DNA from: an uncultured Eubacteriales bacterium
GTDB taxonomy: Bacteria; Bacillota; Clostridia; Peptostreptococcales; Anaerovoracaceae
Assembly (NCBI GenBank): GCA_902763505.1
Contig: CACWSO010000012.1
Location: 1 to 64,000 of the forward strand
Reading direction: 5' to 3'
DNA: 64,000 nucleotides
Part shown: piece by piece, positions 45,179 through 54,590 of the stretch
How the letters are laid out: the number at the start of each line of letters is the position of its first letter
Position numbering within the stretch: the first letter of the stretch is position 1
Position numbers and translations under genes: made by a program
Notes under the pieces: generated by a model
The model's input: only the letters and a program-made list of their open reading frames with translations
Told to the model about the DNA's origin: nothing
Database searches by the model: none

Positions 45179-46924
45179 ATGGAAAACAGCAAAGGCAAGA
45201 CGAAAGATTTCAATCAACCGACACTAAAAGTATTCCTGGAATATTTCAAACCCCACATGGGGCTTTTTGTGCTGGACCTGACCTGCGCGCTGATTGCGTC
45301 CGCGGTGGATCTGATTTTCCCGCTGGTTGCAAGGCACGCCATGTATCACATGCTGCCGGATAAAGCCTTTGCAGCGTTCTTCCATGTGATGGTGATTGTG
45401 GGTATCGCGTTCCTGCTGAAAGCGATCATGCATTACATCATCACTTACTGGGGACACATGTTCGGCGTGCGTGTCGAGGCGGATCTTCGTGACGATTTGT
45501 TCTCGCACATGCAAAGTCTGGACTTCAACTTTTTCAACAAGAACAAGACCGGGCAGCTGCTGTCCAGAATGACGGGCGACCTCTTTGAAATCACAGAGAT
45601 GTCCCACCATGGACCGGAGGATCTGTTCATCGCCAGCGTCACGATCATCGGTGCAGTGATCATCATGTTCACGATCCAGTGGAAACTCGCCCTCGTCATA
45701 TTGATTTTGCTTCCGATTGCTCTGATCGTCGTGATGCTTAATCGCCGCAGGATGATTAGAACCTCCAGAAAGGTCAAGGAGAAGCTAGCGGAGATCAACG
45801 GCGAGGTGGAATCGGGCCTTTCGGGAGTTCGCACGAGTAAGGCTTTCGCCAATGAAGCTGAAGACTACGCGAAATTCGCAGCTGCAAATGACGAATTCAG
45901 AACGGCGAAGTGCGAGAACTACAAGGCATTTGGATTATTCGCGTCATCACTGGAGTTCTTCATGAGCATCATGCCTGTTGTCATCATGGCCGTGGGCGGA
46001 TGGATCATCATGCGCAGCGAGATGAACTACGCGGACCTGATTACCTTCTACCTTTACATCTCGACGTTCATCACGCCGATCAGAAAGCTGGCTGGCTTCA
46101 TGGAAACATTCATGAACGGCTGGGCCGGTCTGACGAGGTTTGTGGAAATCATGCGACTCAGTCCAGAGGAAGATGTGGCGCCGGGAGAGGGAAAGCCGAT
46201 CACAGCATATGATATCGACATCGAGGACATCTGGTTCGCCTATGATGAGAAGAATATGGACGTCATCAACGGCGTCAGCCTCCATGTCAAAGAAGGGGAA
46301 ACGGTTGCTATCGTCGGTCCATCCGGAGGCGGCAAGACGACCCTTTGCCAGCTGATACCGAGGTTTTATGATGTGGATAAAGGCGTCATCAGAATCGGCG
46401 GCACAGACATCCGCGAGATCGAGAAGAGTACGTTAAGGAAGAACATCGGAATTGTGCAGCAGGACGTTTTCCTGTTTCCTGAAACGATTGCAGATAATAT
46501 CCGCTACGGCAGACCGGACGCCACGGACGAAGAGGTCATTGAAGCGGCGAAGAAAGCGGAGATCTATGATGATGTTATGGCGATGCCGGACGGCTTTGCA
46601 TCCTATACAGGGGAACGCGGCGTTCTGCTGTCAGGCGGCCAGAAGCAGAGAGTATCCATCGCCCGTATCTTCCTGAAGAATCCGCCGATACTAATTCTGG
46701 ATGAAGCAACGTCGGCGTTAGATACGATTACAGAAGCCCGCATTCAGGGCGCCTTCGATAAACTGGCGGAGGGAAGGACGACCATCATCATCGCCCACCG
46801 CTTGTCCACGATCAAGAGTGCCGACAGGATCATCCTCATCGACGACGGCGTGATCAAGGAAGAAGGCACACATGAAGATTTGATGAAGATTGGCGGACAA
46901 TACGCATCTTTGTATAAAGTGTGA
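45179..46924 (+). CDS. ABC exporter (homodimer-type half-transporter)
   Basis: This 581-residue exporter has six helices (about 20-310) and an ATPase domain with Walker A GPSGGGKTT, signature LSGGQKQR, Walker B ILDEATSALD and H-loop AHRLST, all canonical. It could therefore work as a homodimer, unlike the pair at 19.8-23.5 kb. It resembles MsbA/BmrA-like lipid and drug exporters. It heads an operon with the ThrE-like pair, an ACT protein and a PFL-family protein. The substrate is unknown. Confidence 0.92.
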   Translation: MENSKGKTKDFNQPTLKVFLEYFKPHMGLFVLDLTCALIASAVDLIFPLVARHAMYHMLPDKAFAAFFHVMVIVGIAFLLKAIMHYIITYWGHMFGVRVEADLRDDLFSHMQSLDFNFFNKNKTGQLLSRMTGDLFEITEMSHHGPEDLFIASVTIIGAVIIMFTIQWKLALVILILLPIALIVVMLNRRRMIRTSRKVKEKLAEINGEVESGLSGVRTSKAFANEAEDYAKFAAANDEFRTAKCENYKAFGLFASSLEFFMSIMPVVIMAVGGWIIMRSEMNYADLITFYLYISTFITPIRKLAGFMETFMNGWAGLTRFVEIMRLSPEEDVAPGEGKPITAYDIDIEDIWFAYDEKNMDVINGVSLHVKEGETVAIVGPSGGGKTTLCQLIPRFYDVDKGVIRIGGTDIREIEKSTLRKNIGIVQQDVFLFPETIADNIRYGRPDATDEEVIEAAKKAEIYDDVMAMPDGFASYTGERGVLLSGGQKQRVSIARIFLKNPPILILDEATSALDTITEARIQGAFDKLAEGRTTIIIAHRLSTIKSADRIILIDDGVIKEEGTHEDLMKIGGQYASLYKV

Positions 46925-46937
46925 TAAGATACCAAAC

Positions 46938-47720
46938 ATGGAGAAGAAGAAACAGAAAGATATCATGAAGCTGGCTTTGAGAGCCGGCAACATCATGATG
47001 ACGAGCGGTGCGGAAATATACCGTGTCGAGGATACGATCGAACGTATCTGCAAAAGCTGCGGCATCGAGGATGTCGACGTCTTTGCGACGCCGACAGGTA
47101 TTTTCATGTCCACAGATAATGAGGAATCGAGCAACACAGTATCGTATATCAAGCGCGTCAGAAGCAGTGAGACAGACCTCACCAAGATCTCGCGCGTCAA
47201 CCAGTTCTCCAGATCTTTCACCACAACTGATATGACGGTGGAAGAGGGAAACGAAATCCTGGACGACATCGAAAACAGCAGACCGTACCCATTCTGGATC
47301 CGGGCGTTGGCTGCGGCGATGGTCGCATCTTGCTTCAGCGTTATTTTCGGTGGGGGAGCCCTGGATTTCTGCGTAGCGGTGATCGTAGGACTCATGTGTT
47401 ATCTGATTTCCCGTTTCCTTGAGAAATATGAAATGAACTTCTTTATCAGAGGGTTCTGCTGCTGCGCCTTTGCAGCATTCTGCGCGCTTCTGGCAGCAGC
47501 ATCTTTTGACGGCGTCAGCTATGCGCCGGTGATTTCCGGCTGCATCATGCTATTCGTTCCCGGAATCCCGATCACAAATTCCATCCGCGACTTCCTGTCG
47601 GGCAACATGCTTTCAGGAGTGGCGCGTCTGACAGAAGCCTGCATCATCAGTGTTTCGCTGGCAGCGGGCGCAGGCGTTGTGATCAAGCTCTGGTACATGC
47701 TGGGAGGGATTTCGTTATGA
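46938..47720 (+). CDS. Threonine/serine exporter-like protein, N-terminal component (ThrE family)
   Basis: This 260-residue protein matches the first half of ThrE. A cytoplasmic N-terminal domain (GNIMMTSGAEIYRVEDTIERICKSCGI, FATPTGIFMS) is followed by five hydrophobic helices from about residue 120. In Corynebacterium ThrE exports threonine and serine as one polypeptide; here it is split, and the next gene supplies the second half with a four-base overlap. I use ATG 46938; a TTG upstream would overlap the ABC gene. A TGA-TAAGAT extended -10 ends seven bases before this ATG. Confidence 0.85.
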   Translation: MEKKKQKDIMKLALRAGNIMMTSGAEIYRVEDTIERICKSCGIEDVDVFATPTGIFMSTDNEESSNTVSYIKRVRSSETDLTKISRVNQFSRSFTTTDMTVEEGNEILDDIENSRPYPFWIRALAAAMVASCFSVIFGGGALDFCVAVIVGLMCYLISRFLEKYEMNFFIRGFCCCAFAAFCALLAAASFDGVSYAPVISGCIMLFVPGIPITNSIRDFLSGNMLSGVARLTEACIISVSLAAGAGVVIKLWYMLGGISL

Positions 47721-48190
47721 TGCATTTGTTCACACAGTTCCTTCTGGCGCTGTTCGCCACATTAGGATTCGCAATCATATTCAAGGTGCCCGTCAGGCAC
47801 ATTCCTGCCTGCATTGTAGTAGGCGGTTTGGGCTGGATCACCTATCTTATTACAGACTACAATCTGGGTTCACCGGTTATGGGCTGTTTCTTCGGCGCCT
47901 GCATGGTCGGCCTCTGCAGCATGATCTGTGCGCGTCTTTTCAAGGAAGCCATGACCATCTTCGTCATTCCGGGGATTTTGTGCCTCGTTCCGGGAGCCAA
48001 GATTTTCTATACCATGGAAGCGCTGCTCAGAAGCAATGTTGAAGATATGGCCCATGTCGGCATTGAAACACTAATGATGGCGGGAGCCATCGCCATGGGT
48101 CTGCTCGTTATGGGCGCGATCATCAAGGTGTTCTGGGCGCTGGTACATAAGACAGTCGACATCAAAGATTTTTTGAAGAAGGAGCTGTAA
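47717..48190 (+). CDS. Threonine/serine exporter-like protein, C-terminal component
   Basis: This 157-residue protein with about five helices corresponds to the second, DUF3815-type half of ThrE-like exporters (VRHIPACIVVGGLGWITYL, FVIPGILCLVPGAKIFYTMEALL). It overlaps the preceding component by four bases and the following ACT gene by one base, so the three are translationally linked. Confidence 0.87.
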   Translation: MMHLFTQFLLALFATLGFAIIFKVPVRHIPACIVVGGLGWITYLITDYNLGSPVMGCFFGACMVGLCSMICARLFKEAMTIFVIPGILCLVPGAKIFYTMEALLRSNVEDMAHVGIETLMMAGAIAMGLLVMGAIIKVFWALVHKTVDIKDFLKKEL

Positions 48191-48459
48191 TGAAAGCAAT
48201 CATCACCGTAGTAGGCAAGGACCAGGTCGGGATCATGTACAAGGTTTCCGGCATTCTCAATGACAAGCACGTCAACATCGAAGACGTCACACAGACCATT
48301 CTGCAGGAGTATTTCACCATGATCATGGTCGTGAAAATCGATGAAGCAAAGGCAGGATTCCACGAAGTGGATGTTGCCCTGCACGAAATGGCCGAGAAAG
48401 AAGGCCTTTCTATTCATGTGCAGAAGGAAGAAATCTTCGATACGATGCACAAGATATAA
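48190..48459 (+). CDS. ACT-domain protein (UPF0237)
   Basis: This 89-residue protein is a single ACT domain (MKAIITVVGKDQVGIMYKVSGILNDKHVNIEDVTQTIL), the small-molecule-sensing fold of amino acid regulation. The pair ACT protein plus PFL-family protein is conserved in many Firmicutes. Here it follows a threonine/serine exporter, which makes an amino acid ligand plausible but not proven. Confidence 0.92.
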   Translation: MKAIITVVGKDQVGIMYKVSGILNDKHVNIEDVTQTILQEYFTMIMVVKIDEAKAGFHEVDVALHEMAEKEGLSIHVQKEEIFDTMHKI

Positions 48460-48484
48460 AGGGAGACAATGACAGGAGACTGAG

Positions 48485-49840
48485 ATGACGATATACAAAG
48501 ATGTTCTCGAGACGATTCACATGATCGAAAAGGAAAACCTGGACATACGCACGACGACCATGGGCATCTCCCTGCTGGACTGCTTCGGAAGAGACCACAA
48601 AGCGGCGTCAGAGAGAGTCTACGACAAGATCACAAGGCTCGCCGAAAAGCTTGTGGAAACAGCCGATGAAGTTGGCGAAGATTATGGTATTAAAATTGTC
48701 AACAAGCGCATATCCGTAACGCCAATCGCTTTGGCCGGCGCAAATAGCACCGAGGAATGGCTTCTCTACGCAAAGGCATTAGACAACGCTGCAAAAGCAG
48801 TCGGCGTCGATATTATCGGAGGCTTTTCTGCGCTGGTTCAAAAGGGCTGTACCGCGAGCGACGAGAGCTTTATCGAGGCGGTGCCGTACGCCCTTGCGGA
48901 AACAGACGCTATGTGCAGCAGCATCAATTTGGGTTCCACAAAATCCGGCATCAATATGGACGCTGTGAAGAGGATGGGGCCGCTGATCAAGAAGACGGCT
49001 TACCTCACAAGGGAGAGCAACAGTTTTGGGTGCGCAAAGTTTGTTGCTTTTGCAAATGCTGTGGAAGACAATCCGTTTATGGCGGGAGCGTTCCACGGTG
49101 TCGGCGAAGCGGAGAACGTGATCAACGTCGGCGTCAGCGGGCCTGGCGTAGTCAGAGAAGCCCTGCGCGGCATGGACGGCGCATCGGCGGACGAAATCGC
49201 GGAGAAGATCAAACAGACGGCCTTCAAAATCACGAGGGCCGGACAGCTTGTGGGCAGGGAAGTATCATCTCGGCTCGGCATTCCGTTCGGCATTCTGGAT
49301 TTGTCTCTTGCCCCTACGCCTGCGATCGGTGACAGCGTTGCTGAGATATTGGAGGCAATGGGTCTGGAACGGTGCGGTGCCCACGGAAGCACAGCGGCAC
49401 TGGCGATGCTGACGGATGCGGTCAAGAAAGGCGGCATCATGGCATCCGGCCATGTAGGGGGGCTATCAGGAGCCTTTATCCCAGTCAGCGAAGATAACAG
49501 AATGATTGCAGCGGCAGAGGAGGGCTGCCTGACCTTCGATAAGTTAGAAGCAATGACCAGCGTCTGCTCTGTTGGACTCGACATGATTGCCATACCGGGC
49601 GACACGCCGGAGGATACCATTTCCGCTATGATTGCCGATGAAGCGGCAATCGGCGTCATCAACAACAAGACGACAGCCGTCAGAGTGATCCCGGCCTACG
49701 GAATGAAGGCCGGCGACAAGGTCGATTGGGGTGGTCTTTTCGGCTCGGCACCGGTTATGGAAGTCAACCGTTTCTCAAGCAGTCAGTTTATACAGCGCGG
49801 AGGCAGAATACCGGCCCCTGTACACTCTTTTAAGAACTAA
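48485..49840 (+). CDS. PFL-family protein (UPF0210)
   Basis: This 451-residue protein belongs to the UPF0210/DUF711 group, whose fold is distantly related to pyruvate formate-lyase; no glycyl-radical activation motif is evident. Conserved blocks include [16 protein letters not shown] at the start, [31 protein letters not shown] and [34 protein letters not shown]. It always travels with the ACT-domain gene, 25 bases upstream here. Its biochemical role is unknown. Confidence 0.92.
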   Translation: MTIYKDVLETIHMIEKENLDIRTTTMGISLLDCFGRDHKAASERVYDKITRLAEKLVETADEVGEDYGIKIVNKRISVTPIALAGANSTEEWLLYAKALDNAAKAVGVDIIGGFSALVQKGCTASDESFIEAVPYALAETDAMCSSINLGSTKSGINMDAVKRMGPLIKKTAYLTRESNSFGCAKFVAFANAVEDNPFMAGAFHGVGEAENVINVGVSGPGVVREALRGMDGASADEIAEKIKQTAFKITRAGQLVGREVSSRLGIPFGILDLSLAPTPAIGDSVAEILEAMGLERCGAHGSTAALAMLTDAVKKGGIMASGHVGGLSGAFIPVSEDNRMIAAAEEGCLTFDKLEAMTSVCSVGLDMIAIPGDTPEDTISAMIADEAAIGVINNKTTAVRVIPAYGMKAGDKVDWGGLFGSAPVMEVNRFSSSQFIQRGGRIPAPVHSFKN

Positions 49841-49852
49841 ACATATCAATCA

Positions 49853-50731
49853 TTATACATTGGCGCGCACCCAGCGGCGTGCGCAGCTAATGAATTCACG
49901 TGCGGCCCTCGTGCATCCGGACAGGGATCTTGTTCCGATCCCTACGGTGCGTTTGAGGGTCGGTTCAAATTCCATGTATTTCAGAGGGAAGGGCATATCG
50001 TTCAGCTGTATCTGCGGGCTGATGCAGATGCCGAGGCCTTTGCTTGCCATCGCCATGGCGGCGTAGTCATTATCTACTGTGAAAGCAGTTTGCGGCTTGA
50101 TGCCATCTGTGAAAATCAGAGAATTGAAATCCTGTTTATCGTACGTCATCATGATGTAAGGATAGTCGCCGATTTTGGAGCGGGGGAAGGTCTTACGCTT
50201 TGCCATCGGATGATCCGTCGACATGACGACCATGAGCGGTTCCTCCATGAGCGCGAAGAAATCGATGTCTTTTGAGACCGGCGGTGTAGCCATAAATCCG
50301 CAATCGACCTGACGACTGTAGATCATGTCCTCGTTTTCCTGATCCTCCTCATAACTGATGATTTCAATGTTGATTTTCGGGTAATCCCTTTTGAAATTGC
50401 TGATGATGCCGGGAAGCCAGTGGATGTAGACGCTGCTGAAGGTCGAGACGCGGACCGTTCCGGCATCTAGATTCTTCACATCGTTGATCGCTTCCTCGAG
50501 GTAATGCTCTCCGTCTGCGATATCCCGGATGTAAGGGAGCAGCGCATCTCCTTCCGGCGTCAGTCTGACGCCTCCGTATTCGCGGTAGAACAGCTGCAGA
50601 CCGCATTCTTCTTCCATTGAATTGATGATATAACTGATTCCCGCCTGTGTGTAGCCGAGGATGTCCGCGGCTTTTTTGAAGCTGCCTGTCTCAACCACTT
50701 TCAGAAATACCGTTGCGTTTAGTTTTTCCAT
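49853..50731 (-). CDS. LysR-family transcriptional regulator
   Basis: This 292-residue regulator has an N-terminal winged HTH (about 1-60, FLKVVETGSFKKAADILGYTQAGISYIINSMEEE) and a C-terminal effector-binding domain. It is divergent from a 67-residue gene and the isocitrate dehydrogenase-family gene, which are possible targets by the usual LysR arrangement. It is convergent with the PFL gene. An AGGAAAGGA site supports the start. Confidence 0.93.
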   Translation of the reverse strand: MEKLNATVFLKVVETGSFKKAADILGYTQAGISYIINSMEEECGLQLFYREYGGVRLTPEGDALLPYIRDIADGEHYLEEAINDVKNLDAGTVRVSTFSSVYIHWLPGIISNFKRDYPKINIEIISYEEDQENEDMIYSRQVDCGFMATPPVSKDIDFFALMEEPLMVVMSTDHPMAKRKTFPRSKIGDYPYIMMTYDKQDFNSLIFTDGIKPQTAFTVDNDYAAMAMASKGLGICISPQIQLNDMPFPLKYMEFEPTLKRTVGIGTRSLSGCTRAAREFISCARRWVRANV

Positions 50732-50817
50732 GAGGATCCTTTCCTGTGTTGTGATGATTAGACTTGTCGTGTTTTTGGGTATAAGTAATTTAAGGATTAT
50801 CTATAAAAAATCACCGT

Positions 50818-50846
50818 TTTACTTTTATCTCCACAATCAGTATAAT
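50818..50846 (+). promoter_or_regulatory. Promoter of the 67-residue gene
   Basis: A -35 TTTACT (50818-50823) and a perfect -10 TATAAT (50841-50846) are separated by 17 bp. A short inverted repeat GAGAT/ATCTC follows in the leader. Confidence 0.6.
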
Positions 50847-50912
50847 ACAATCACAAACAGAGATAAAGATAAATCTCAAAGGATTAAAGATACAAAAATG
50901 GAGGTATGACAA

Positions 50913-51116
50913 ATGAGAAACAACATGACAAGAGAACAGATGATGAGGTCCTGCAGAAACGCACTTTCCTTCCTGGCAGGTGTTGACAATGCAACAATGA
51001 AAGACGTAGCAGAAATGAACATGAGGTCCCGCTACAATGGTCAGCAGGGAACAGCAGAAGTCGTAGACAGCATTTGCAGCGAAAGAACATCTGCAGGCGA
51101 AGACTTCAGCTTCTAA
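50913..51116 (+). CDS. Small protein of unknown function (67 residues)
   Basis: This short gene has every sign of being real: a TATAAT promoter 66 bases upstream, a GGAGG ribosome binding site (ATGGAGGTATGACAA then ATG), and a terminator 56 bases after the stop. The protein is soluble and polar (NNMTREQMMRSCRNALSFL at the start, two cysteines). It is not recognised. Its position between a divergent LysR gene and the dehydrogenase suggests it may belong to that regulon. Confidence 0.75.
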   Translation: MRNNMTREQMMRSCRNALSFLAGVDNATMKDVAEMNMRSRYNGQQGTAEVVDSICSERTSAGEDFSF

Positions 51117-51171
51117 TTTAGTAGTAGAAACCACACCACTAGGGTTTCCCAATAACAGAATTCCATTTAGT

Positions 51172-51200
51172 AGAGCGCGGCGTGTCTGCGCTCTTGTTTT
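51172..51200 (+). terminator. Terminator after the 67-residue gene
   Basis: An AGAGCGC/GCGCTCT stem (51172-51178 with 51188-51194) is followed by TGTTTT. The remainder of the gap up to 51287 shows no gene or other recognisable element. Confidence 0.65.
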
Positions 51201-51287
51201 ATGGCTGTCTGGAAGATGCATGCGTAATCACCTGCATGGCTGTTGGCTGTAAAATCATTTGGGACAATAAAAAAACACAGCTAAATA

Positions 51288-51331
51288 GTGACGCAATTCA
51301 ATCATAAGGGTATAATGTATCCGTATGGATA
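51288..51331 (+). promoter_or_regulatory. Promoter and operator-like palindrome of the dehydrogenase-GntR operon
   Basis: A -35 GTGACG (51288-51293) and -10 TATAAT (51311-51316) are 17 bp apart. The palindrome TATCCGTATGGATA (51318-51331) covers the predicted start of transcription. The GntR-type regulator encoded second in the operon is the obvious candidate to bind it. Confidence 0.5.
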
Positions 51332-51376
51332 AATACGAGTGATGTTTCAAACCAAAACAACCAACAGGAGGAAAAA

Positions 51377-52504
51377 ATGACATATCAAGAACATTTCGAG
51401 CAGATCGTTAAAGACCAGCTGGAGAGAGTTGAAAGAATGAAGAATGCACCGGCAGCGCCGGATTTCGCATCAAAGGACAAGGTGGTCATAGGAGCCATCG
51501 ATGGAGACGGTATCGGTCCGATCATCATGGATTCCTGCAGAGAGATCCTGAACAAGCTGCTGGCTGATGAAATCGCAAGCGGGAAGATCGAGATTCGCAC
51601 CATCAAGGGTCTGACCATTGAGAACAGAGTAGAAAAACTGCAGGCTGTTCCTGATGATGTCCTCGCTGAGATCAAGGAATGCGACCTGCTTCTCAAGGGA
51701 CCTACTATGACACCAGGTAAAGGCGACAACCTGCCGAATATTGAGAGCGCCAATGTTAAGCTGAGAAAAGAACTCGACCTGTTCGCAAATGTAAGACCGG
51801 TAGTCATTCCGGAAAAGGGAATTGACTGGATGTTCTTCAGAGAGAATACGGAAGGCGAATACGCTCTGGGAAACAGGGGTATCGATATCAATGATGACAT
51901 TTCCATCGATTTCAAGGTAACGACAACTGCCGGTACGAAGAGACTCGCCAGAGCTGCATTCGAACACGCCAAGAACAACGGCAACAAGAATGTGACGATC
52001 GTAACCAAAGCCAACATCATGAAGAAGACAGACGGAAAGTTCCTGGAACTCTGCTATGAGATGGCCAAGGAATATCCGGAGATCAAAACCAACGACAGAT
52101 ATGTCGACATCATGAGCGCCAACCTGATCAACGAGCTGGTCAACAAGGACTTCAACGTATTCATTCTGCCGAACCTGTACGGTGACATCATCACTGACGA
52201 AGCAGCCCAGATGCAGGGCGGTGTAGGCACAGCAGGAAGCGCAAACATCGGAAGCAGGTATGCGATGTTTGAAGCGATCCACGGTTCCGCTGAGAGAATG
52301 ATCAAGGAAGGCCGCGGCAAGTTCGCAAATCCGGCAAGCATCTGCAGAGCCGCAGTCATGATGCTGCGCCACATGGGGGCGTTTGAGAAGGCAGACATTC
52401 TGGAGAAGGCTCTTGATGCAGCAGCAGAAAACGTCAACATCATCCGTGACGGAAGTGGAGACACCGCAGACGACTTCACCAAGTTCGTACTGGAACAGCT
52501 GTAG
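51377..52504 (+). CDS. Isocitrate/isopropylmalate dehydrogenase-family enzyme
   Basis: This 375-residue beta-decarboxylating dehydrogenase shows VVIGAIDGDGIGPIIM at the nucleotide site, RKELDLFANVRPV with the substrate-binding arginines, FRENTEGEYALG, and NLYGDIITDEAAQMQGG with the metal-binding aspartates. The family covers isocitrate, isopropylmalate, tartrate and homoisocitrate dehydrogenases. No leucine genes are adjacent, and the sequence resembles NAD(P)-isocitrate dehydrogenases, so 2-oxoglutarate formation is the best guess. It has an AGGAGG ribosome binding site. Confidence 0.88.
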   Translation: MTYQEHFEQIVKDQLERVERMKNAPAAPDFASKDKVVIGAIDGDGIGPIIMDSCREILNKLLADEIASGKIEIRTIKGLTIENRVEKLQAVPDDVLAEIKECDLLLKGPTMTPGKGDNLPNIESANVKLRKELDLFANVRPVVIPEKGIDWMFFRENTEGEYALGNRGIDINDDISIDFKVTTTAGTKRLARAAFEHAKNNGNKNVTIVTKANIMKKTDGKFLELCYEMAKEYPEIKTNDRYVDIMSANLINELVNKDFNVFILPNLYGDIITDEAAQMQGGVGTAGSANIGSRYAMFEAIHGSAERMIKEGRGKFANPASICRAAVMMLRHMGAFEKADILEKALDAAAENVNIIRDGSGDTADDFTKFVLEQL

Positions 52505-52550
52505 TCCGAGGTATTAGGTTTTAAGATCATAGTACAGGTTTACTGAGACG

Positions 52551-53207
52551 ATGTATAAGTTCAGTGAGACAATGGAAACAAACAGTGCGCCCGCATCTGC
52601 GGGCGTTCTCGCTAAGCTGCAGGAAGATATCCTCACCGGGCAGATGAGGCCGGGGGAGAAGATTATCGAGCAGAGATTGTGCGAGAGATACGGTGCCAGC
52701 AGGACGCCTGTCAGGGAGGCTCTGCGCCAACTCGAACTGGATGGCCTTGTGGAGTATATCCTCAACAGGGGTTACTTCGTCATTGGCATGTCCGAACAGA
52801 ATTTCGAGGACATGTTCGACCTGCGCAAAGCCTATGAAATGCAGGCTGTGAAATGGGCGATCGAGCGAATCACAGAAGAAGAAATGGAGAACCTGGAAGA
52901 GACCTTCGAGTTCATGGAGTTCTACACCATGAGAAACGACATCGAAAAGATGCAGGTCATCAATGCGGGATTCCACCAGATCATCTATGAAGCATGTAAG
53001 AACAGAATGCTTCAGAAACTGTTGACAGCCTTCCAGACATACCTCAAATACAAAAGCCCTGAGGTCGACTATCAGGAGAACTATCTCTCCACAGTTCTGG
53101 AAGAACACAGGGCGATATTCAAGGCGTTTATGGATAAAGATCCGCGTGAAGGCGGCCGTGCTATGGAAATTCACGTAAACCGTGCAAAGGAGCGCCGCTG
53201 CGGATAA
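52551..53207 (+). CDS. GntR-family regulator (FadR/FCD subfamily)
   Basis: This 218-residue regulator has an N-terminal winged HTH (about 20-80, LCERYGASRTPVREALRQLELDGLVEY) and an all-helical FCD ligand domain. FCD proteins usually bind carboxylic acids with a metal. It lies 46 bases after the dehydrogenase without a terminator, so it is probably cotranscribed and may sense the enzyme's substrate or product. The start is uncertain: ATG 52551 and ATG 52572 lie in similar sequence contexts and neither has a strong ribosome binding site. Confidence 0.9.
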   Translation: MYKFSETMETNSAPASAGVLAKLQEDILTGQMRPGEKIIEQRLCERYGASRTPVREALRQLELDGLVEYILNRGYFVIGMSEQNFEDMFDLRKAYEMQAVKWAIERITEEEMENLEETFEFMEFYTMRNDIEKMQVINAGFHQIIYEACKNRMLQKLLTAFQTYLKYKSPEVDYQENYLSTVLEEHRAIFKAFMDKDPREGGRAMEIHVNRAKERRCG

Positions 53208-53234
53208 AGGAAAAGCGCATTGCTGCAGATAAGG

Positions 53235-54443
53235 TTAGAGCGCGCAGCTGACGATGGTGTCGAAGAGCTTCTTGTTGATTCTCTTTACCGGTGCACCGGA
53301 GAGATTGGACAGCACGACGGTTACCATATCGAGCTCCGGACAGATCCAGAAGCTTGCGCGGAAGCCGTCGTCGGTTCCCTCGTGACCGAAGAGGCGATAT
53401 GTATGCTGGGTGCCGTCGCCGGCCGAGACTGTCTGCTCGCGCATGAACCAGCCGAGCCCCATCTTCTCGCCGTTATTCGGAACGACAGCATACTCCTGCC
53501 AGATGGTCTGATACATATCTGGTTTGAGAAGCGGTCCGTCGGCGCTGCGGGATGATGCGAGATGGGCGTTGCCCCACCGCAAAAGGTCACGCAGGTTGGA
53601 AGTCAGCGTCGAACTAGGTGCGTGCTGACGTGTATAAGGATAATATTTGACAGGTCCGATCGAACGATCGGACTTTTTTTCATGTGGATATGCCATATGT
53701 GCAGGCAAAGAGCAGTCTTTCGCAGCAAAGTCAGCGAGGTTAGTCCGTTCAAAAGTCTTCATGGTCGAGTTGTCCATGCCCGCTGATTTCAGGAGATATT
53801 CCGCGATAAAATCCTCATAGGAGAGTCTGCGGCCTGCGCCTGGCATGCATCCAGAATATTCTGACACAATTTGTCCTAGGATCTCATAAGCGATGTTGCT
53901 GTAGCGGAACCGGGTTTGCGTCGGAGCTTCCGCGTCGGAAACTGGCTGCATCTGCGGTTCCCAGAGCATCGGCTGACCGAGCACTTCTTCCGATTCATAG
54001 ACGTACCTGCGCAGTGAATCTTCGTCAGTTTCGCAGTCATACCAGTGATAATCATCCACATCTCCCAGCCCTGATGTATGAGTAAGCATATTCCAAAGCC
54101 TGATGTCACCATATCGTTTATCTGCGATGTGAAGACCCGGCAGGATATCACAAAGCCGGTCCTCCAGATGCAGCACGCCGGCTTCCATCAGCAGCATAAT
54201 TGCCGAAGACGTAAACAACTTGGAGACAGAAGCGCAGTGAAAGATATCGTCCGGTTCAAGGGGAGTGCGGGCAGCATAATCTCTGTAACCGCGCACTCCA
54301 AGGAACTCAAACGGCTCTTCCGGTGCTTGGCCCGGGGCATCTCCACCAATGGAAACACCGACCTCCAGACCAGGCAGATCGTTCAGATTCATGATTTCAT
54401 CGAGGAAATCATTGCAGTTGTTGTTTAATAGATTTCTATCCAT
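53235..54443 (-). CDS. Beta-lactamase-family serine hydrolase
   Basis: This 402-residue protein of the class C beta-lactamase/DD-peptidase fold has the active-site SxxK as SVSKLFTSS and the Tyr motif YSNIAYEIL; the third motif resembles GHEGTDDGFR. No signal peptide is visible from ATG 54443, so it seems cytoplasmic. Esterase or peptidase activity is expected. I use ATG 54443 because a strong promoter (-35 TTAACA, -10 TATACT) ends six bases before it, which rules out the upstream in-frame starts. Confidence 0.87.
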   Translation of the reverse strand: MDRNLLNNNCNDFLDEIMNLNDLPGLEVGVSIGGDAPGQAPEEPFEFLGVRGYRDYAARTPLEPDDIFHCASVSKLFTSSAIMLLMEAGVLHLEDRLCDILPGLHIADKRYGDIRLWNMLTHTSGLGDVDDYHWYDCETDEDSLRRYVYESEEVLGQPMLWEPQMQPVSDAEAPTQTRFRYSNIAYEILGQIVSEYSGCMPGAGRRLSYEDFIAEYLLKSAGMDNSTMKTFERTNLADFAAKDCSLPAHMAYPHEKKSDRSIGPVKYYPYTRQHAPSSTLTSNLRDLLRWGNAHLASSRSADGPLLKPDMYQTIWQEYAVVPNNGEKMGLGWFMREQTVSAGDGTQHTYRLFGHEGTDDGFRASFWICPELDMVTVVLSNLSGAPVKRINKKLFDTIVSCAL

Positions 54444-54449
54444 ATCGCA

Positions 54450-54478
54450 AGTATAACAAAGGAATGAATATTTGTTAA
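54450..54478 (-). promoter_or_regulatory. Promoter of the serine hydrolase gene, leaderless layout
   Basis: On the minus strand a -35 TTAACA (54473-54478), 17-bp spacer and extended -10 TGT-TATACT (54450-54455) lie six bases from the ATG. The predicted start is the A of the ATG. Confidence 0.65.
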
Positions 54479-54590
54479 TATCACAGAACTGACACACATA
54501 TCTGTTATATAATAAATCGCAAGAAAGCGGCAGACTATACAATGGGGCCGCATCATTAAGACCACATAGACGGAAAGGAAAGGGGTTTGC

